Below, piece by piece: positions 33,010 to 45,555 of a stretch of DNA of 64,000 nt (position 1 is the stretch's first letter; every line of letters starts with the position of its first letter). The DNA is from Microvelia longipes. Lineage: Eukaryota; Arthropoda; Insecta; Hemiptera; Veliidae. The translations under genes and the position numbers were made by a program. The stretch is taken from assembly GCA_018340805.1 (NCBI GenBank), contig JACMZG010001870.1, positions 21,025,353-21,089,352 of the forward strand, written 5' to 3'. The notes under the pieces are model-generated. The model had not been told where the DNA came from. It searched no databases and saw nothing but the letters and a program-made list of their open reading frames with translations.

Positions 33010-33835
33010 ACGAACGTAAGTGAGTTCTTACATTTCAGAAGATTGGGACGGCGCGTATGTTTGTTTGTATGTTTGTATGTTTGTTTGTGTGTTTGTTTGT
33101 ACGTGTCGCGATAACTGCCGTAAAAATTGACCGATTTTGATAAAATTTTGTATACAGGTAAAACTAATTATGTGTCAGAGCTGTATAGTTTTTGGTAATA
33201 TTCCGAAAAATATTTTCAAAATGGCAGCCAAAATGGCGGACCGGATAAAAAAAAAATTTGAGCGAAAAAATCGTGTTGTATATCGTTTGAAAGCTCTTAA
33301 AGAGTAGAAAAAGAAAATATATGTTTCATGGTCAAAATTTAAAAATTTTTTGAAAAATTTAAAAATGGCGGCTAAAATAATGAACCCAAAAAATTTAAAA
33401 TTGAAGGAATAACTCGAGTAATATATCGTTGTAAAGCTCTTGATTAGTAGAACAAAAAATGTTATATACTAAATTCCGAAAAATTCAACATGGCGGCCAT
33501 AATTTAATATAATAATTAGTTTTTACTAATTTTATAAGAATTTACAAGATAAAGATCTATTGTAATATACTTTAGATACTTTTATACAAGTAAAAATTAA
33601 CTATATGTCAGAGCTGTATAGTTTTTTGGTAATATTCCGAAAAATATATTCAAAATGGCGGCCAATATGGCGGACCGGATAAAAAATTTTTGAGCAAAAA
33701 ATCGTGTTGTATATCGTTTAAAGCTCTTAAAGAGTAGAAAAAGAAAATATATTTTTCATGGTCAACATTTCAAATTTTTTTATTAATTTAAAAATGGCGG
33801 CTAAAATAATAAACTCAAAAAAATAAAATTTAAAG
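33010..33835 (+). repeat. Dispersed insect-type repeat with a 430-bp tandem duplication
   Basis: After a TTTGTTTGTATG stretch comes GTCGCGATAACTGCCGTAAAAATTGACC, a text I recognise as common in insect repeats. The block from TGTCAGAGCTGTATAG to AAAATGGCGGCTAAAATAAT is present twice (about 33173-33385 and 33608-33813). Each copy has several ATGGCGGC motifs, similar to YY1/Pho sites. Confidence 0.8.
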
Positions 33836-35195
33836 CGAGCCTCTTTTACCATTTATTATTATAAATATACGCGAGCCTTTTTTAATATGCATTAATATTA
33901 AATATAAGCAATCTAGCGAGCGAAGCGAGCCTTTTTTAACTATTATAATATAAGCAATCTAGCGAGCGAAGCGAGCCTTTTTTACTATGCATTAATATTA
34001 AATATAAGCAATCTAGCGAGCGAAGCGAGCCTTTTTTTATATTTATTAAAATATAAGCAAACTAAGCGAAGCGAGCCTATTTTTAACGTTGTATTATATA
34101 AATATAAGCAATCTAGCGAGCGAAGCGAGCCTTTTTTACAATATATTTTATTTATAAATATAAGCAAACTAGCGAGCGAAGCGAGCCTATTTTTACGTTG
34201 TAATTTAAATATAAGCAATCTAGCGAGCGAAAGCGAGCCTTTTTTAATTATAAATATAAGCAATCTGCGAGCGAAGCGAGCCTTTTTTACTATGCATTTT
34301 ATATTAATATAAGCAATCTAGCGAGCGAAGCGAGCCTTTTTTACAATATATTTTATTATAAATATAAGCAAACTAGCGAGCGAAGCGAGCCTATTTTAAC
34401 GTTGTATTATTATAAATATAAGCAATCCAGCGAGCGAAGCGAGCCTTTTTACTATGCATTAATATTAAATATAAGCAATCTAGCGAGCGAAGCGAGCCTT
34501 TTTTATTATATTTTATTATAATATAAGCAAACTAGCGAGCGAAGCGAGCCTTTTTTTAACTAGTATTATTTAAATATAAGCAATCTAGCGAGCGAAGCGA
34601 GCCTTTTTAACGTTGTATTATTACAAATATAAGCAATCTAGCGAGCGAAGCGAGCCTTTTTTTACTATGCATTAATATTAAATATAAGCAATCTAGCGAG
34701 CGAAGCGAGCCTATTTTTAACGTTGTATTATTATAAATATAAGCAATCTAGCGAGCAAAGCGAGCCTTTTTTACTATGCATTAATATTTAATATAAGCAA
34801 TCTAGCGAGCGAAGCGAGCTCTTTACTATGTATTATTATAAATATACACAATCTAGCGAGCGAAGCGAGCCTCTTTTACTTGCATCAATATAAATCTACG
34901 CAATCTAGCGAGCGAAGCGAGCCTTATTACAATATATTTTATTATAAATATAAGCAATCTAGCGAGCGAAGCGAGCCTATTTTTATCGTTGTATTATTAC
35001 AAATGTAAGCAATCTAGTGAGCGAAGCGAGCCTTTTTTTTACAATATATTTTATTATAAATATAAGCAATCTAGCGAGCGAAGCGAGCCTTTTTTTAACT
35101 TTGTATTATTATAAATATAAGCAATCTAGCGAGCGTCTCGAGCCTTTTTTACTATGTAAATGTTAAAGATACCTAAACTAGCAAGCGATGCGAGC
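33836..35195 (+). repeat. About 52-bp minisatellite, roughly 25 units, core GCGAGCGAAGCGAGCC
   Basis: Units read TATAAGCAATCTA, GCGAGCGAAGCGAGCC, T-run, then an AT-rich variable part (TACTATGCATTAATATTA or TACAATATATTTTATTATAA or AACGTTGTATTATTA). The variable parts fall into a few classes that recur, so the array grew in higher-order blocks. It directly continues the preceding dispersed repeat, whose 3' end supplies the first degenerate unit. Open frames across it (for example minus 33985-34263) are repeat artefacts. Confidence 0.95.
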
Positions 35196-38039
35196 CTTTT
35201 TGAGTTTATACTTTAAAATAGTATAGCATCCGAATGTTTTGATAAACTCATTTCGCTTGTTTTAAATTAATATTTTTTTTATGTATTCTTTTTCTTTGCG
35301 TGAGTTCTTGATGCAACGCATTACTAGTAATTAAGTTATACATGGTGTACAAAGTAAAAAATGCTGTAAAGAAGAGGTATTTATACAGGTCATTTTGAAT
35401 TAAAAACTTCATATTGACTGGTCCAATTCTTAACCAAATTTTAGCACAAGATGTAAAAGAACTGAAAAAATCGTAATACTTTTAATTTTTTTGTGCGAAG
35501 TCAATAGGCAAGGAAATCACATTCAAGTGTTCTCTAAAAATGGTAGCAAACTGTTTAATCAATTGGTAGTGTTAACTTAAAAATGAGTGAGTTAGTTTTT
35601 CTTGCAATCATAGATATGAATGGGGCTTATTGCTTTGTTGCCTACTTCTCACCCTAAAATTTTAAAATTACATTTGTTAAAAACTTAGGATGGATATAAG
35701 CAAAATGATGGCACATAGAGAACAATTATTTGATAATATCAACCTGGTTATGGCTAATTGTGTTAGCTTTCCAATATATTCAATATTTTCTAACCATCAG
35801 TAATACTTTAGCCATAATCGGTGAAGTTTAGTTGACTTGTGGTGAAAAATTATGAAAATTCAACTTTGGGAATTAGGGTTGAGAATTTGATTAGAGGCAA
35901 TATGAAGTTTGTTGAAAATGACTTCAAGAACCACTCCCATCTAATTATGGTTTTTATTTTGTAGACTTTGAATAGGCTGAATTGTTTTACTCTGTTACAT
36001 TTTTTTGCCTATAAGTTGGGCTAAATACTGCTTATAGTGAATATTTTTATTATTTTAATTTTTAAAACATTTTTGAAATAAAAAAGTACTAAACAAATTT
36101 GATTATTTATTTATATGTTTGCTTTGTAAATATTGTAAAATCAAACTCGTAAAATTAATGTTGAGTTATAATTTAAAGAATGTAGAACTTATTATTAAAA
36201 TAGAAATACATAATTCTTTGAAACAAATTAGTTACAATTTTTACAGTGAAATTACTGTTTAATAGATTTTTAGGAAATACAAAATCGCGCATTTTTTTCT
36301 TTCAATTTAAATTTTCGAAGTATTTGTTATGAGATTAATCTTTCTACCTTTCATACATACATATCATTTTCATAAGCTTACTATTTTAATCCATTTTTCT
36401 TTATTTCTCTTTTAATAACTAAAGTACACAAGTATCTACTACAGAAAAAACTTTTACTATTTTACTTCAAGCTATAAACACTGATTTCTGCATTCTGATG
36501 AAAAATAGTCATATATGTATTAGTTTATAAAACTCTTTTAGCAAAGCACCCACTCTTCAAAAATTGTATTATGTGCTCTTATGAACTTTTCTTATTACAG
36601 TTTTAGTAAAACTTTATTTAACACATGCAGATAATTGATTTTAATTTCATAGTATTATCACTTGAAACTAAACATACAGCTTTGTTTATATTGTATATGG
36701 CTTGAGTCTTATAGCTTTAATTTTTATTATATTAAAAGCCACTGCATTTACTACTTTAGATAAATCTATCAAAACTATAAGTTGACTCTTTTTATGCTTT
36801 TCTTTCATTTTTTTCTTTGTTAGTTTCTTATTGAATCCTTGACTAAGTTTAAGATTTTTCAATATCAAGCACCGTCTATTTTATAATTTATTCAAACAAA
36901 TTTCACCCTTCTTATGCTCTTGGTTTTAATTTAAATCTCTTTCATTTGAAATATTTGCCAAGAAGTTTCTGCAAATCCTTGTTTTCTGAAAGAGTAAACA
37001 AAGGATATTACGCACCAAACAATTTATCATTAGCTTATCATTGTTTCAAAATCTATCATTGATGTGTCAATGTATCATTATTGTTTTATCATTGCTCTTG
37101 CAAAAGTGAAATTTGGTTTTCAAATAAGGAGACAAATGGATTTGATCAAAGGGCATTCGATAAAATTTTAATTGTCATATTTTGGATTATTATTTACCAT
37201 CTTTAATTGCTCTCTTTACAAATTTAAAATGCAGAGATATTTTATTTGTTTGTTTAAAATATCCTAATCGTAACTCTAATGATAACTGAAATAATGAAAG
37301 AGATTTTTTGATAAAACCTTCTTAAAAAATCTGGAATTTGTAGCAGCTTATTAATTTTATTAAATTCTTTGTAACTATTTTTTTATATGCTGGGCTTTAA
37401 AATATTTTCTAAGCTATACTTTTTACTTATAAAATGCCTTAAAACTTTTATACTTTTTAGTCTCTTATTCTCTAGAAACTTGTATTTTTATATAAATTGA
37501 TATCATAAATATTATATTCTTTGAATTGCAAAGATTTTATTAATTTCCATACACTATGTAGAAATAAAATATAATAATGTTATGTGTTCATTAATTTTGT
37601 TTCATATACTAGTTTTTATATTTAGGATTTAATAAATGAGTAAATAAGCCTTATGAATAATAAGTTGAAAATTTTTCAATAAACACACCTAGAATGACCT
37701 AAAATGATGTATCTATATCAATGTAAATCATTGATGTAGATGCATGAACATTATATTAAAAAAATCAATTTTTGCTAAGAATGATAATGTGAGTGGGGAA
37801 ATTCCTACAATAAGAAGTAATTACAATTACTCATGTTTTTAATTGTTCATGCTAAAATGTTTAAAAGTGGTTCTTAGATTATTTGAACTACAAATATGGC
37901 TACAAAAGAGTCATAAGAAAGCCTATCAGTTACAAGGACCAAGATTTGTAAATTTAATTAACATAAGGCTTGTTTACTCTTTGGTCTACATCCTATTGTC
38001 TATAGTCATTCTATTGTCCCAAATAATGAATACAACTGT
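35196..38039. other. Channel intron, AT-rich
   Basis: Remaining part of the 11.1-kb intron. No exon with channel similarity or other recognisable gene is seen. Confidence 0.5.
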
Positions 38040-38256
38040 ATATAATAATAATGCCCATTTAGAGCCTTGGGGCTCATCAGGGATAACCCCTGTGGGAACA
38101 ACCTCAGGTGCCATTGGCAACTGTTACACATAACGTTTAATTTATTTGACAAAATCTTATACAAACTGAGACCACAACCTGGGATGCGAACCCCAGACCA
38201 CTGTGATGTTAATGTCAGTATAAATGTTGACCCTTTAACTACCTTGACCACAGAGG
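38040..38256 (-). mobile_element. tRNA-derived SINE
   Basis: On the minus strand a tRNA-like head has an A box TGGTCAAGGTAG (38250-38239) and a B box GGTTCGCATCC (38192-38182), both close to the RNA polymerase III consensus, with CTGGGG and CCCAGG pairing around the B box as in a T-arm. A tRNA-unrelated body follows and ends in an (ATT)n tail at 38040-38055. No target duplication was clear. A + strand frame of 96 codons overlapping it (37843-38133) is coincidental. Confidence 0.7.
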
Positions 38257-39344
38257 TGAATGAATTCACTTAATCATGCTAAATAAAGGAGGTGGAGCTT
38301 CTATAAATTGCTGTTATTAGAATTGCAGTTACTGTAGTAATTAGTAATTAAACAAAATATAACTTGTCTAAAAGTTTGAAATTAATAAAAGTCTTACTTT
38401 AGCCTCAATTTATAAATAAATTGTTAGAACATCATTATTTACTTATTGATATTTATGAAGGTTATGTTTTTAGCAAATGTTATTATTAATTAATTTATTT
38501 ATTCCTCCATTATAAAGTGTTATAGTTTTTATTTTATAACTGGATCTTTTATCAAATGTACTTAATTTAGTAAAATGAAAAGTAAACTTCTTGGGATATC
38601 AGTTTAAGATTTGAATTTGTTACTCTTGCCTTGATAGATATCAGCAGCTTTTGATTTAATAATTTATAGCTACTTTTGTATTAAAAGGAAATTGTATAGA
38701 GCGTTTATAACAACAAATATTAATTAGAACATCACAGATATCAACCGACAAGCTAAGAGGGGGTTGGAATATACTAGGTACCGTCATATATTACATTCAG
38801 GTTCTTTGTTAATTTTAATATTCCTTTGGTTTGCCACATCCACAGTTAATATTACAACTGTGGATGGTACTAGACAATATGGAAATCAACAATAGATTTT
38901 CGCCAAGGACCTAGATGTCAAAGCGGGTAATCTGGGCAAACAAAAAAAACAAAAAAAAAAAAACAATAGATGTTAAGTAGCTATAATTAAACGTAAAAAT
39001 TAGAGAAACAAAGCATTTTGGACTGTTCATTGGATCAAAAAATTAAAGTTACTATGTCCTATTGTGTCCCATTATATGTTAAGCAAATTAAACTTGGACA
39101 AATTCAAATGGAAAACTAAATTTCCTGTAATGTTACTTCTTGGTTTTTTCCAGCTTAAAAAATACTTTGAGCATTCCAAAGGCTTAAATTTACAAGTAAA
39201 ACTAATGGAATCTAATTGTTACTGTGTATAAATGAATTGCTAATTTTAATATTATTTTAATGAATTGATAAATATATTAAATTGGAAGCACCATTATCTT
39301 GGTATTAATCCATAATTATTTATTTTGTTTTATTAAAAATCTAG
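38257..39344. other. Channel intron with a SINE-like segment
   Basis: 38770-38965 is less AT-rich, contains a 10-bp-arm hairpin (ATCCACAGTT / AACTGTGGAT, 38838-38865) and ends in CAAACAAAAAAAACAAAA, so it may be another short retroelement. No exon is seen. Confidence 0.4.
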
Positions 39345-39525
39345 TTGGAAGAAGAGATGGATATGGATGATGAGTTAGAGAGAGAATTAGCTGCTGAACA
39401 AGAAGAAGAGGAAGAACAACTTTGTTTACAGATGGCTCTGGAGGAGCAAGACAGCATTCATAGACCTCTCGCTAAAGTCTTGTCTTTACCTGCTAATTTT
39501 ACTTTCTCCCAGGACTCAAACTCTG
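39345..39525 (+). CDS. Cav3 channel: acidic C-terminal exon
   Basis: This exon follows AAATCTAG in phase 0 and ends at 39525 with the first base of a split codon before GTATTA. It encodes LEEEMDMDDELERELAAEQE, a helical, highly acidic segment that continues the proximal C-terminus after S6, then QLCLQMALEEQDSIHRPLAK and SLPANFTFSQDSNS. The ELDME-type acidic run directly after HLEESHKQ is typical of insect T-type channels. It is cytoplasmic and lies where gating and trafficking determinants occur in the family. The following intron is 446 nt. Confidence 0.93.
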
Positions 39526-39971
39526 GTATTACCACTTTTTATTTTATTCTTAAAATCAAATAATATATTTATTTGGTCAAATTTATAAATTCCTTACTAA
39601 CTTAGTTCCCTGACTTAATTCCCTAAAAAACTTGCATAAAGTTATAGCGTAAAACACCGCTAAAATCAGTTGACGGCATGAAAAAATAATGCTAGGTAGC
39701 CAATGAGGTTATTCCTGGATGTTAAACCCCGTCAAGTATTTAAGGCCATGCAAATCTTACTTTTTTTCAAATATCCTAATTGGCTCCATCCCTCACATAC
39801 TTCATGTGAGGATGTCAGGATGCTCCAACTTTAACTCTTACCACGAACATACCCACTGCAACCACCATTCACTTTGTCATGCTGTTTTACTACTATTATT
39901 AGCCCTCTCGTTATAAGTATAAATTACATTACCTGTATATAATGTTGAGGTGATTTATTTTGATTTATTAG
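39526..39971. other. Channel intron with a MITE fragment
   Basis: 39661-39727 (GACGGCATGAAAAAATAATG and GTAGCCAATGAGGTTATTCC, then TGTTAAAC) matches half of the palindromic MITE at 21937-22079. ACTTCATGTGAGGATGT near 39800 forms a small hairpin with CCTCACAT upstream. Confidence 0.55.
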
Positions 39972-40138
39972 TGTTAGATGAAAGACGAGCTAGTCAATCA
40001 ATATCATGGAGAAGTGATACAAGAGAGTTAGGTATGAATAGACATGCCAGAAGAAGACAGACTCTTCACGGAGCTCCTCTAGCTTCCCATCCTCACAAAT
40101 ATTCATCCGTCTATACGACTCTTCTAGACAGAGATAAG
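39972..40138 (+). CDS. Cav3 channel: basic C-terminal exon
   Basis: This exon follows TTTATTAG, completes the split codon to Val, and ends in AAG at 40138 before GTATTT. It contains DERRASQSISWRSDTREL and MNRHARRRQTLHGAPL. The run is basic and serine-rich; RRAS fits a protein kinase A consensus (R-R-x-S). It is part of the cytoplasmic tail, which is poorly conserved between species, so identity rests on splice phase continuity and position. Confidence 0.88.
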
Positions 40139-42900
40139 GTATTTTAAATAACAAAACTGAACTAGAAAATGTACATAATTTTCATTAGTGTGTGATAAAA
40201 TGTATATTGGAGTGTGTACAAATTTTGATGTATGAGGTTTTATCAATTCGGACTTTTCTATAGTATGGGGGTAATAACTTAACATGATCGTTCGATTGGA
40301 GCTACTTAATGTCTCTCTAAATTTTTATTTCTTTTAAAACTGGGATTCATATTTTTTTAAATTTTTTGATTTTAATTGTTTTTAACTGACAGTTTACTTA
40401 TTGGATATGGGGTTCTAAACATTTAAATATTTTGGTCTATTCCACTTACATTATCTTATTCAATACTAAAATTAGACTAGTATAAATATTTCTTGCAAGT
40501 TGGTGCAAAATTAAAAAAAGAGGGTGTATTTTAGATTGAACTCTATATCCAGCTGTTTTTAATTTTCAACCCAGTTGAATTGAAAAAGAAAGTTTGTATC
40601 TTATAATAGTTTGATAAAAAATAAGCCTTTTTACACATAAATATTTCAAAGAACTTATCTTGAAACTCTTTAAAATTAATTGCACGAGTATAAGTTGTAT
40701 ATTTTGTTTAAATTTTGCTTTAATATTGACTATTTCAAGTTCTATTTTATCACCAATAGCTACTTTTCCAGGGTTCATAATTTAAATGCATTTAAAGACA
40801 AACTATATTCAATATATTCTTGAATATATTAATCTTTGTATGAAATAAGATTTTTTTAAAAAAAAGAAGGCTCCATTGAATAACAATTCAGTAAATTGAA
40901 AAAACTTTATTATGACCTCTATTTTAAATTATTTTGGGCCTATTTCTCCTGAATATAATTTCATTTATTACAATTTACAAAAAAATAAAAAAATGCAACA
41001 TGGTAGTTATTATTTTTCCACCCTTATGCCATAGGTTCTTCAAAGAGGAAAATTTTTGTAAAAACGGAAACCTATAAATATGAACGGTTTTATGTTTGTG
41101 TGTGTATCTGCATGTCTTTGTCATGCATAACTCCCTATGTGTTCATGCTAGAGAAACTTAGCACAAAAATCAGCGTGCTACTGAAGTAATTTTTGGACTG
41201 AAAGTAGCAATATAGGTCAGTCGTGACAGCTACTTAACTAGCCTAGGAGTTATAAATAGGGCTAAACACATTAAAATATTTTGAAACTCCCTTGGTTGGA
41301 ATATTATTTCCCAGTTTTGGCTGGTAGAGCAGCTTAATAGATAATATTGTTAGACAAGTTATATCCTTTTCTGCCTTTTCTGCAAAAAGGCAGAAAAGGA
41401 TACATTACTGGCAATTATACAGCTATTCATCTACCTTGTCTGGTCCTCTGTAGTTAAATTATAAATTACCTGCATCGGCTTTGCCTAAATTGCCTGCAGA
41501 TAATTTCTGTAGCCTACTTTTGCTTCAGTACTAGTCAATTTTCCTGCCTAGTTACCCAAAGAGCTATTTCTGTCTTTAAATTTGATGCAAATCTACCTCT
41601 CAAAGAAACAAATAGATCCACCAAATTTCATTTTAATACTGGTTGCAATTTAAAAAATATTGGTTTTGAATTTATAAACTTTAATGAGTTATAAATATCA
41701 AAATTCTTTTCACACAATGATCAAGTAGCAAAAGTTTAGTGTGAATAACTATTTGTATAAAAGTTATAGGCGAAAATACATATTTCTTGGTGCGATACTT
41801 AAAAATTGTATACAAAGTTTGATTATATGTGTCTAAAAATGGCAAAGGGTGTCTGAATTGTAAGGAAAAGAACTAAGATACCCTGTATCCAGTTTTTAAT
41901 CACTTAAAATTCTTGAATTCATTTATTACAAATAAAGACATGTATATTCATGTTAGTTAGATTTTAAGCTAATTATAGATTAAAAAAAATCTTTAACCTA
42001 TGAATTCTTTTTTAAAAAAATATTTTTTCAGCCTATATCCTCTCTTCTTAATATTTCTGTATTTTAGTTTGGTAATGTCAAGAATAGTGTAATATAATTA
42101 TGTTGGAGTTAAATGGGTATATGTATGTGTCAAATCAACACAGGTATAAAACATCAATGTCTTTATTTTTTATCTAATTTGGCTGACTGATAGAGAGCAT
42201 TAAATTATTTTTATCAGCCTCCTTTCTTCTATTTATGGATGCATCAGAGCTTTACCCAGAATATTGTATTTTATCTACTCTTTGTGTAGTAAGATCTATA
42301 TACAATCTTGTTAGCGTAAGTAGCAGCATATCGCATAGGCAGACAAAATTCAGATCACAGATAATAAAACCGAATATGGCAAGATTGCCAAGTTCCCTCT
42401 TCTTCAACCTTTGACAGATTACTAGCGCTGGTGCCCCAAAATAGCGGTAAAAATAGAAACATATGACACTCCCTCTCATCTTTTTACACATAACATAGAC
42501 AAAACTCGGCGCTCTAGTTTCTATTGTATGATTTTATGTAACACAAATAGTAAAAAGCATGTACTTATGTCACATTGAATTAAGCTAAATTAAATGTAAT
42601 TAAAATTAATCATCAAAAGGAAAAACTAATCACATTTTTTTCAATAAAACGTACACAAATGGTTATAAAATAATAAATTGTCGTGTACTCGAGTTTTCTG
42701 CCACACCAGAAGTACACGAACCTACCTAACTGATTATAACCATTTTTTCACTACCTTGGGGGACCACTGCTGCTCCAGAACAACAAAATCGCTGATACTG
42801 GACTCCCTGATTCAGATCAAATCATCATTCAAACCAAAGCGGAGATGGTGCATTACTTTTGTCTGTTTTGAAATGTGTTGAAGTGATGTAGAAATTTATA
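40139..42900. other. Channel intron (5804 nt), first part
   Basis: 41035-41190 is a short relative of the dispersed repeat at 44821 and 58824. 41362-41402 is a perfect hairpin with 17-bp arms (TATCCTTTTCTGCCTTT) and a 7-nt loop. A less AT-rich stretch at 42250-42860 has open frames on both strands without recognised motifs. No channel exon is seen. Confidence 0.45.
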
Positions 42901-43478
42901 CAGTAGGAGTGGGGGCTGTATCCCCATACAGTGTACTCCAACTCTCTGGTTTGAGGTGCTCCTAAAACAGGGGCTGGTTGCATGAACTAACGCACTGAAC
43001 ACTAGTTTTCACATTGTGCTGCCTTTATCAATATTGTTATCAGTGTCTTTTTATGTTTACAATGATTTATCAAGACAATTTTTAACTTATTTATGAACCT
43101 TTTTATTATTCTTTTTAGTTGTTTATAAGATTATTTGTATAGAAAATAGGATAAATTTTTCATTTTTTCCATAAAAAACACAATGAAAATTATATTTCTG
43201 GACGTCTTGGTTATCATGATATCATGTCAAGTTAAAAATAAATCATAACACATATTTTAATTGTATCATATGCAAATTTTTCATTTAAAATAAATTAATG
43301 AAATTTTTAACATTGTTAAAAGCTCCTATAAAATATTTTAACCTTAGAAATTAAGAAATAATAATTTTATATATATGGTATAAGGAGAACCGATCTGCTG
43401 CTCTGGAGAAATGGCAAACTAAAAAACAGCTTATTCCGGGTTTGTTGAAACACTGTGTCCTCCACCCCACCCCTACTG
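42901..43478. mobile_element. MITE with TA-flanked terminal inverted repeats (578 bp)
   Basis: The ends CAGTAGGAGTGGGG (42901-42914) and, inverted, CAGTAGGGGTGGGG (43478-43465) match at 13 of 14 bases. TATA flanks both ends, consistent with a TA target duplication of the Tc1/mariner superfamily. No transposase frame is inside, so it is a non-autonomous element lying in the channel intron. Confidence 0.75.
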
Positions 43479-44820
43479 TATACATTTTTACATTGCTTTA
43501 ACATGGGTCTTCCCATTCCACTTCCTTCTTAGACTGGTCTACCATTATATATTTGTTTTTCTATCAATTACTCTAATAATTCATAAAATACTATCATTTA
43601 CAATATTTGTTTTTCAATAAAGTCACTGCTTCCCTTATGTATTTATATTATTTTTTTTTTAAATAAATTAAATTATAAATCAAATCTATAATTTTCTTTT
43701 AAGATGATGGAACTGCACTGAAGTACCCCTTTAAGTTAAAATCTGTTCCTCATGGGTCCCTAATATTTTTGATACTAGAGTAAAATAATACTACATTGAA
43801 AAGAGAATATTATAACCCTTGCTAATAATAAGTGAGAAGTTAAATTAGTTCTAAGAGTGTTATGACTGTAATCACTGCTCTGTCTCAGGTCATATTAGTA
43901 TTTTATTCTGCAATTTTGTATCCCCCCTTTTTCATCAATTACTTTATTATAAATTATTTTGAAATCTCTAACTGTTATTGTTTGTGTTAAACTAATCTAA
44001 ATAGAAATTGTTGTACAATACAGCATTTTTTGTTGAAGAAATGTATAAAGTAATGTTTAGTTATTAAGTTAATGTAGAAATATGACAGAAAAAAATGAGT
44101 TAAAAATGATTTCTTTTCTTTTCTCTATGGTCAGCCAAATTTTAGTTAATTCAATGGCACCACTGTTAGTGAAAATGTATTATTTGTGTGTGATTTTACA
44201 CAAAACATCCCTTATGTAATTTAAACCGTTTTTATCACTAAGACATTTATAAAAATATGTATATTGTTTTTTACTTCTTACTGTTAAATTGATATTTAAA
44301 TTGCTTTAACTCTGTTCTTATGATGATTTATTGATTGAAATTTCTATTTGACTTTACCAACTTCTTTCTTTCTAACCCAACTTAATTATTGGCTAATTTG
44401 AGCTGTGATCTGCTAGGCTTAGCTCTTTTTCTATCTGGCTTTTTTCCAACTCTACCCAATATAATCTTAAGAACATAATATTTTTTTCACAGGCCTTTTA
44501 CAACCATATATGTCTTACATTAACTTTCCACAATTCCATCATTTACTAATGGCATACTTAATTTTAACCACATTGCATTAAGGAATTGAGTTTTTTAAAT
44601 GGACCTCAATACAAGGAAATACACGGTTATTAATCAATCACTCATTACACATTTACTTTTATTCAATGTAACTTTTAGCAGTGAAAGTCTAAAGAATTGT
44701 ATGCTGTATAATAATAAGTTTTATAATAGTTGTATGAAAGGTGTAAGAACTATGCACTATGGCATAGTGCCAACAGTACAACATATACAAATAATTATTC
44801 AGTCTGCCTGATATCTAGTA
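43479..44820. other. Channel intron, AT-rich
   Basis: No exon or element could be supported. GCACTATGGCATAGTGC near 44753-44769 is a short palindrome. Confidence 0.45.
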
Positions 44821-45555
44821 TTTTTACTTTTGCTCATTTATACCGTAGGTATATAGGAAAAGTATTGTGTTTGCAAAAAAATCTGAAACTAAGATAAAAG
44901 CAGAATTATCCGTTTCAGGTGTTTTTAAGGCCTCTTGAATGGATTTTGCAAAGTTTTCTGAATGTGTGTGTGTGTCTGTTATCATCGTAGCTTCCAGTGT
45001 ATTTGTGCTAGAGACGAAACTTTGTACAAAAATTCGGAAAATAATGTATTTATGACGTCATTAACCTGATTAAATGACTCAGCAACAATTTCGAAAAATA
45101 ATAAAACACGGAAAAATGATGTGATTGGATTAAGATTTGGCACCCATGTAGCTATGTATAAAACTAATATATGTGCCAAGTTTTATCTCATTATCAGCAT
45201 TAGTTCAATTTTTATTGACTGACTTGTGTACGTTATTTAAAAAATTGTATAAATCAGAAAATGATTCAATTAAGTTTAAATTTTGTACAAGTATATATCT
45301 TTACTTATTAAATAATTACACTAAGTTCGTTTCAATACAACAAGTTTATCCATGATTTTTGTTGGATTATAAAAATTAAGCAGCATTGCGCATGGTCAGT
45401 GCTGTATGGGTGACCGCTGAGAATGATACCGATGCATTTACTATCTGAGGATGAGCGAAGTTAGTCCGAAGACATGTTGCAGTATAAATTTGGCAAACTG
45501 TATATTCTGAGGACAAGGAAAGCGAGTCCGATGTTATGAGGAAAAGTTCCTAAGT
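44821..45555 (+). repeat. Dispersed ~720-bp repeat, copy 1
   Basis: It shares with 58824-59540 the texts AGGTATATAGGAAAAGTATT, TGTGTCTGTTATCATCGTAG, AGTTTTATCTCATTATCA and GGTCAGTGCTGTATGGGTGA, and a GAGGA-GAGC-AAGCGAGTCCGA ending. The order and strand are the same. The 3' end carries a GAGCGAAG/GCGAGTCC motif akin to the minisatellite core at 33.8-35.2 kb. Confidence 0.88.

Noticed and set aside
33985..34263. 92-codon minus-strand open frame with repeated GSLRSLARLLIF-like text
   Set aside because: It is a translation of the 52-bp minisatellite; its composition follows from the repeat.
33836..35195. CRISPR-like array (regular repeat with variable spacer-like parts)
   Set aside because: Spacers are AT-rich variants of a few classes, no cas genes are present, and the locus lies in a eukaryotic intron. 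It is a minisatellite.
42678..42881. 67-codon + strand frame in a less AT-rich intron stretch
   Set aside because: No acceptor, no motif and a competing frame; position next to a MITE suggests repeat-related DNA.
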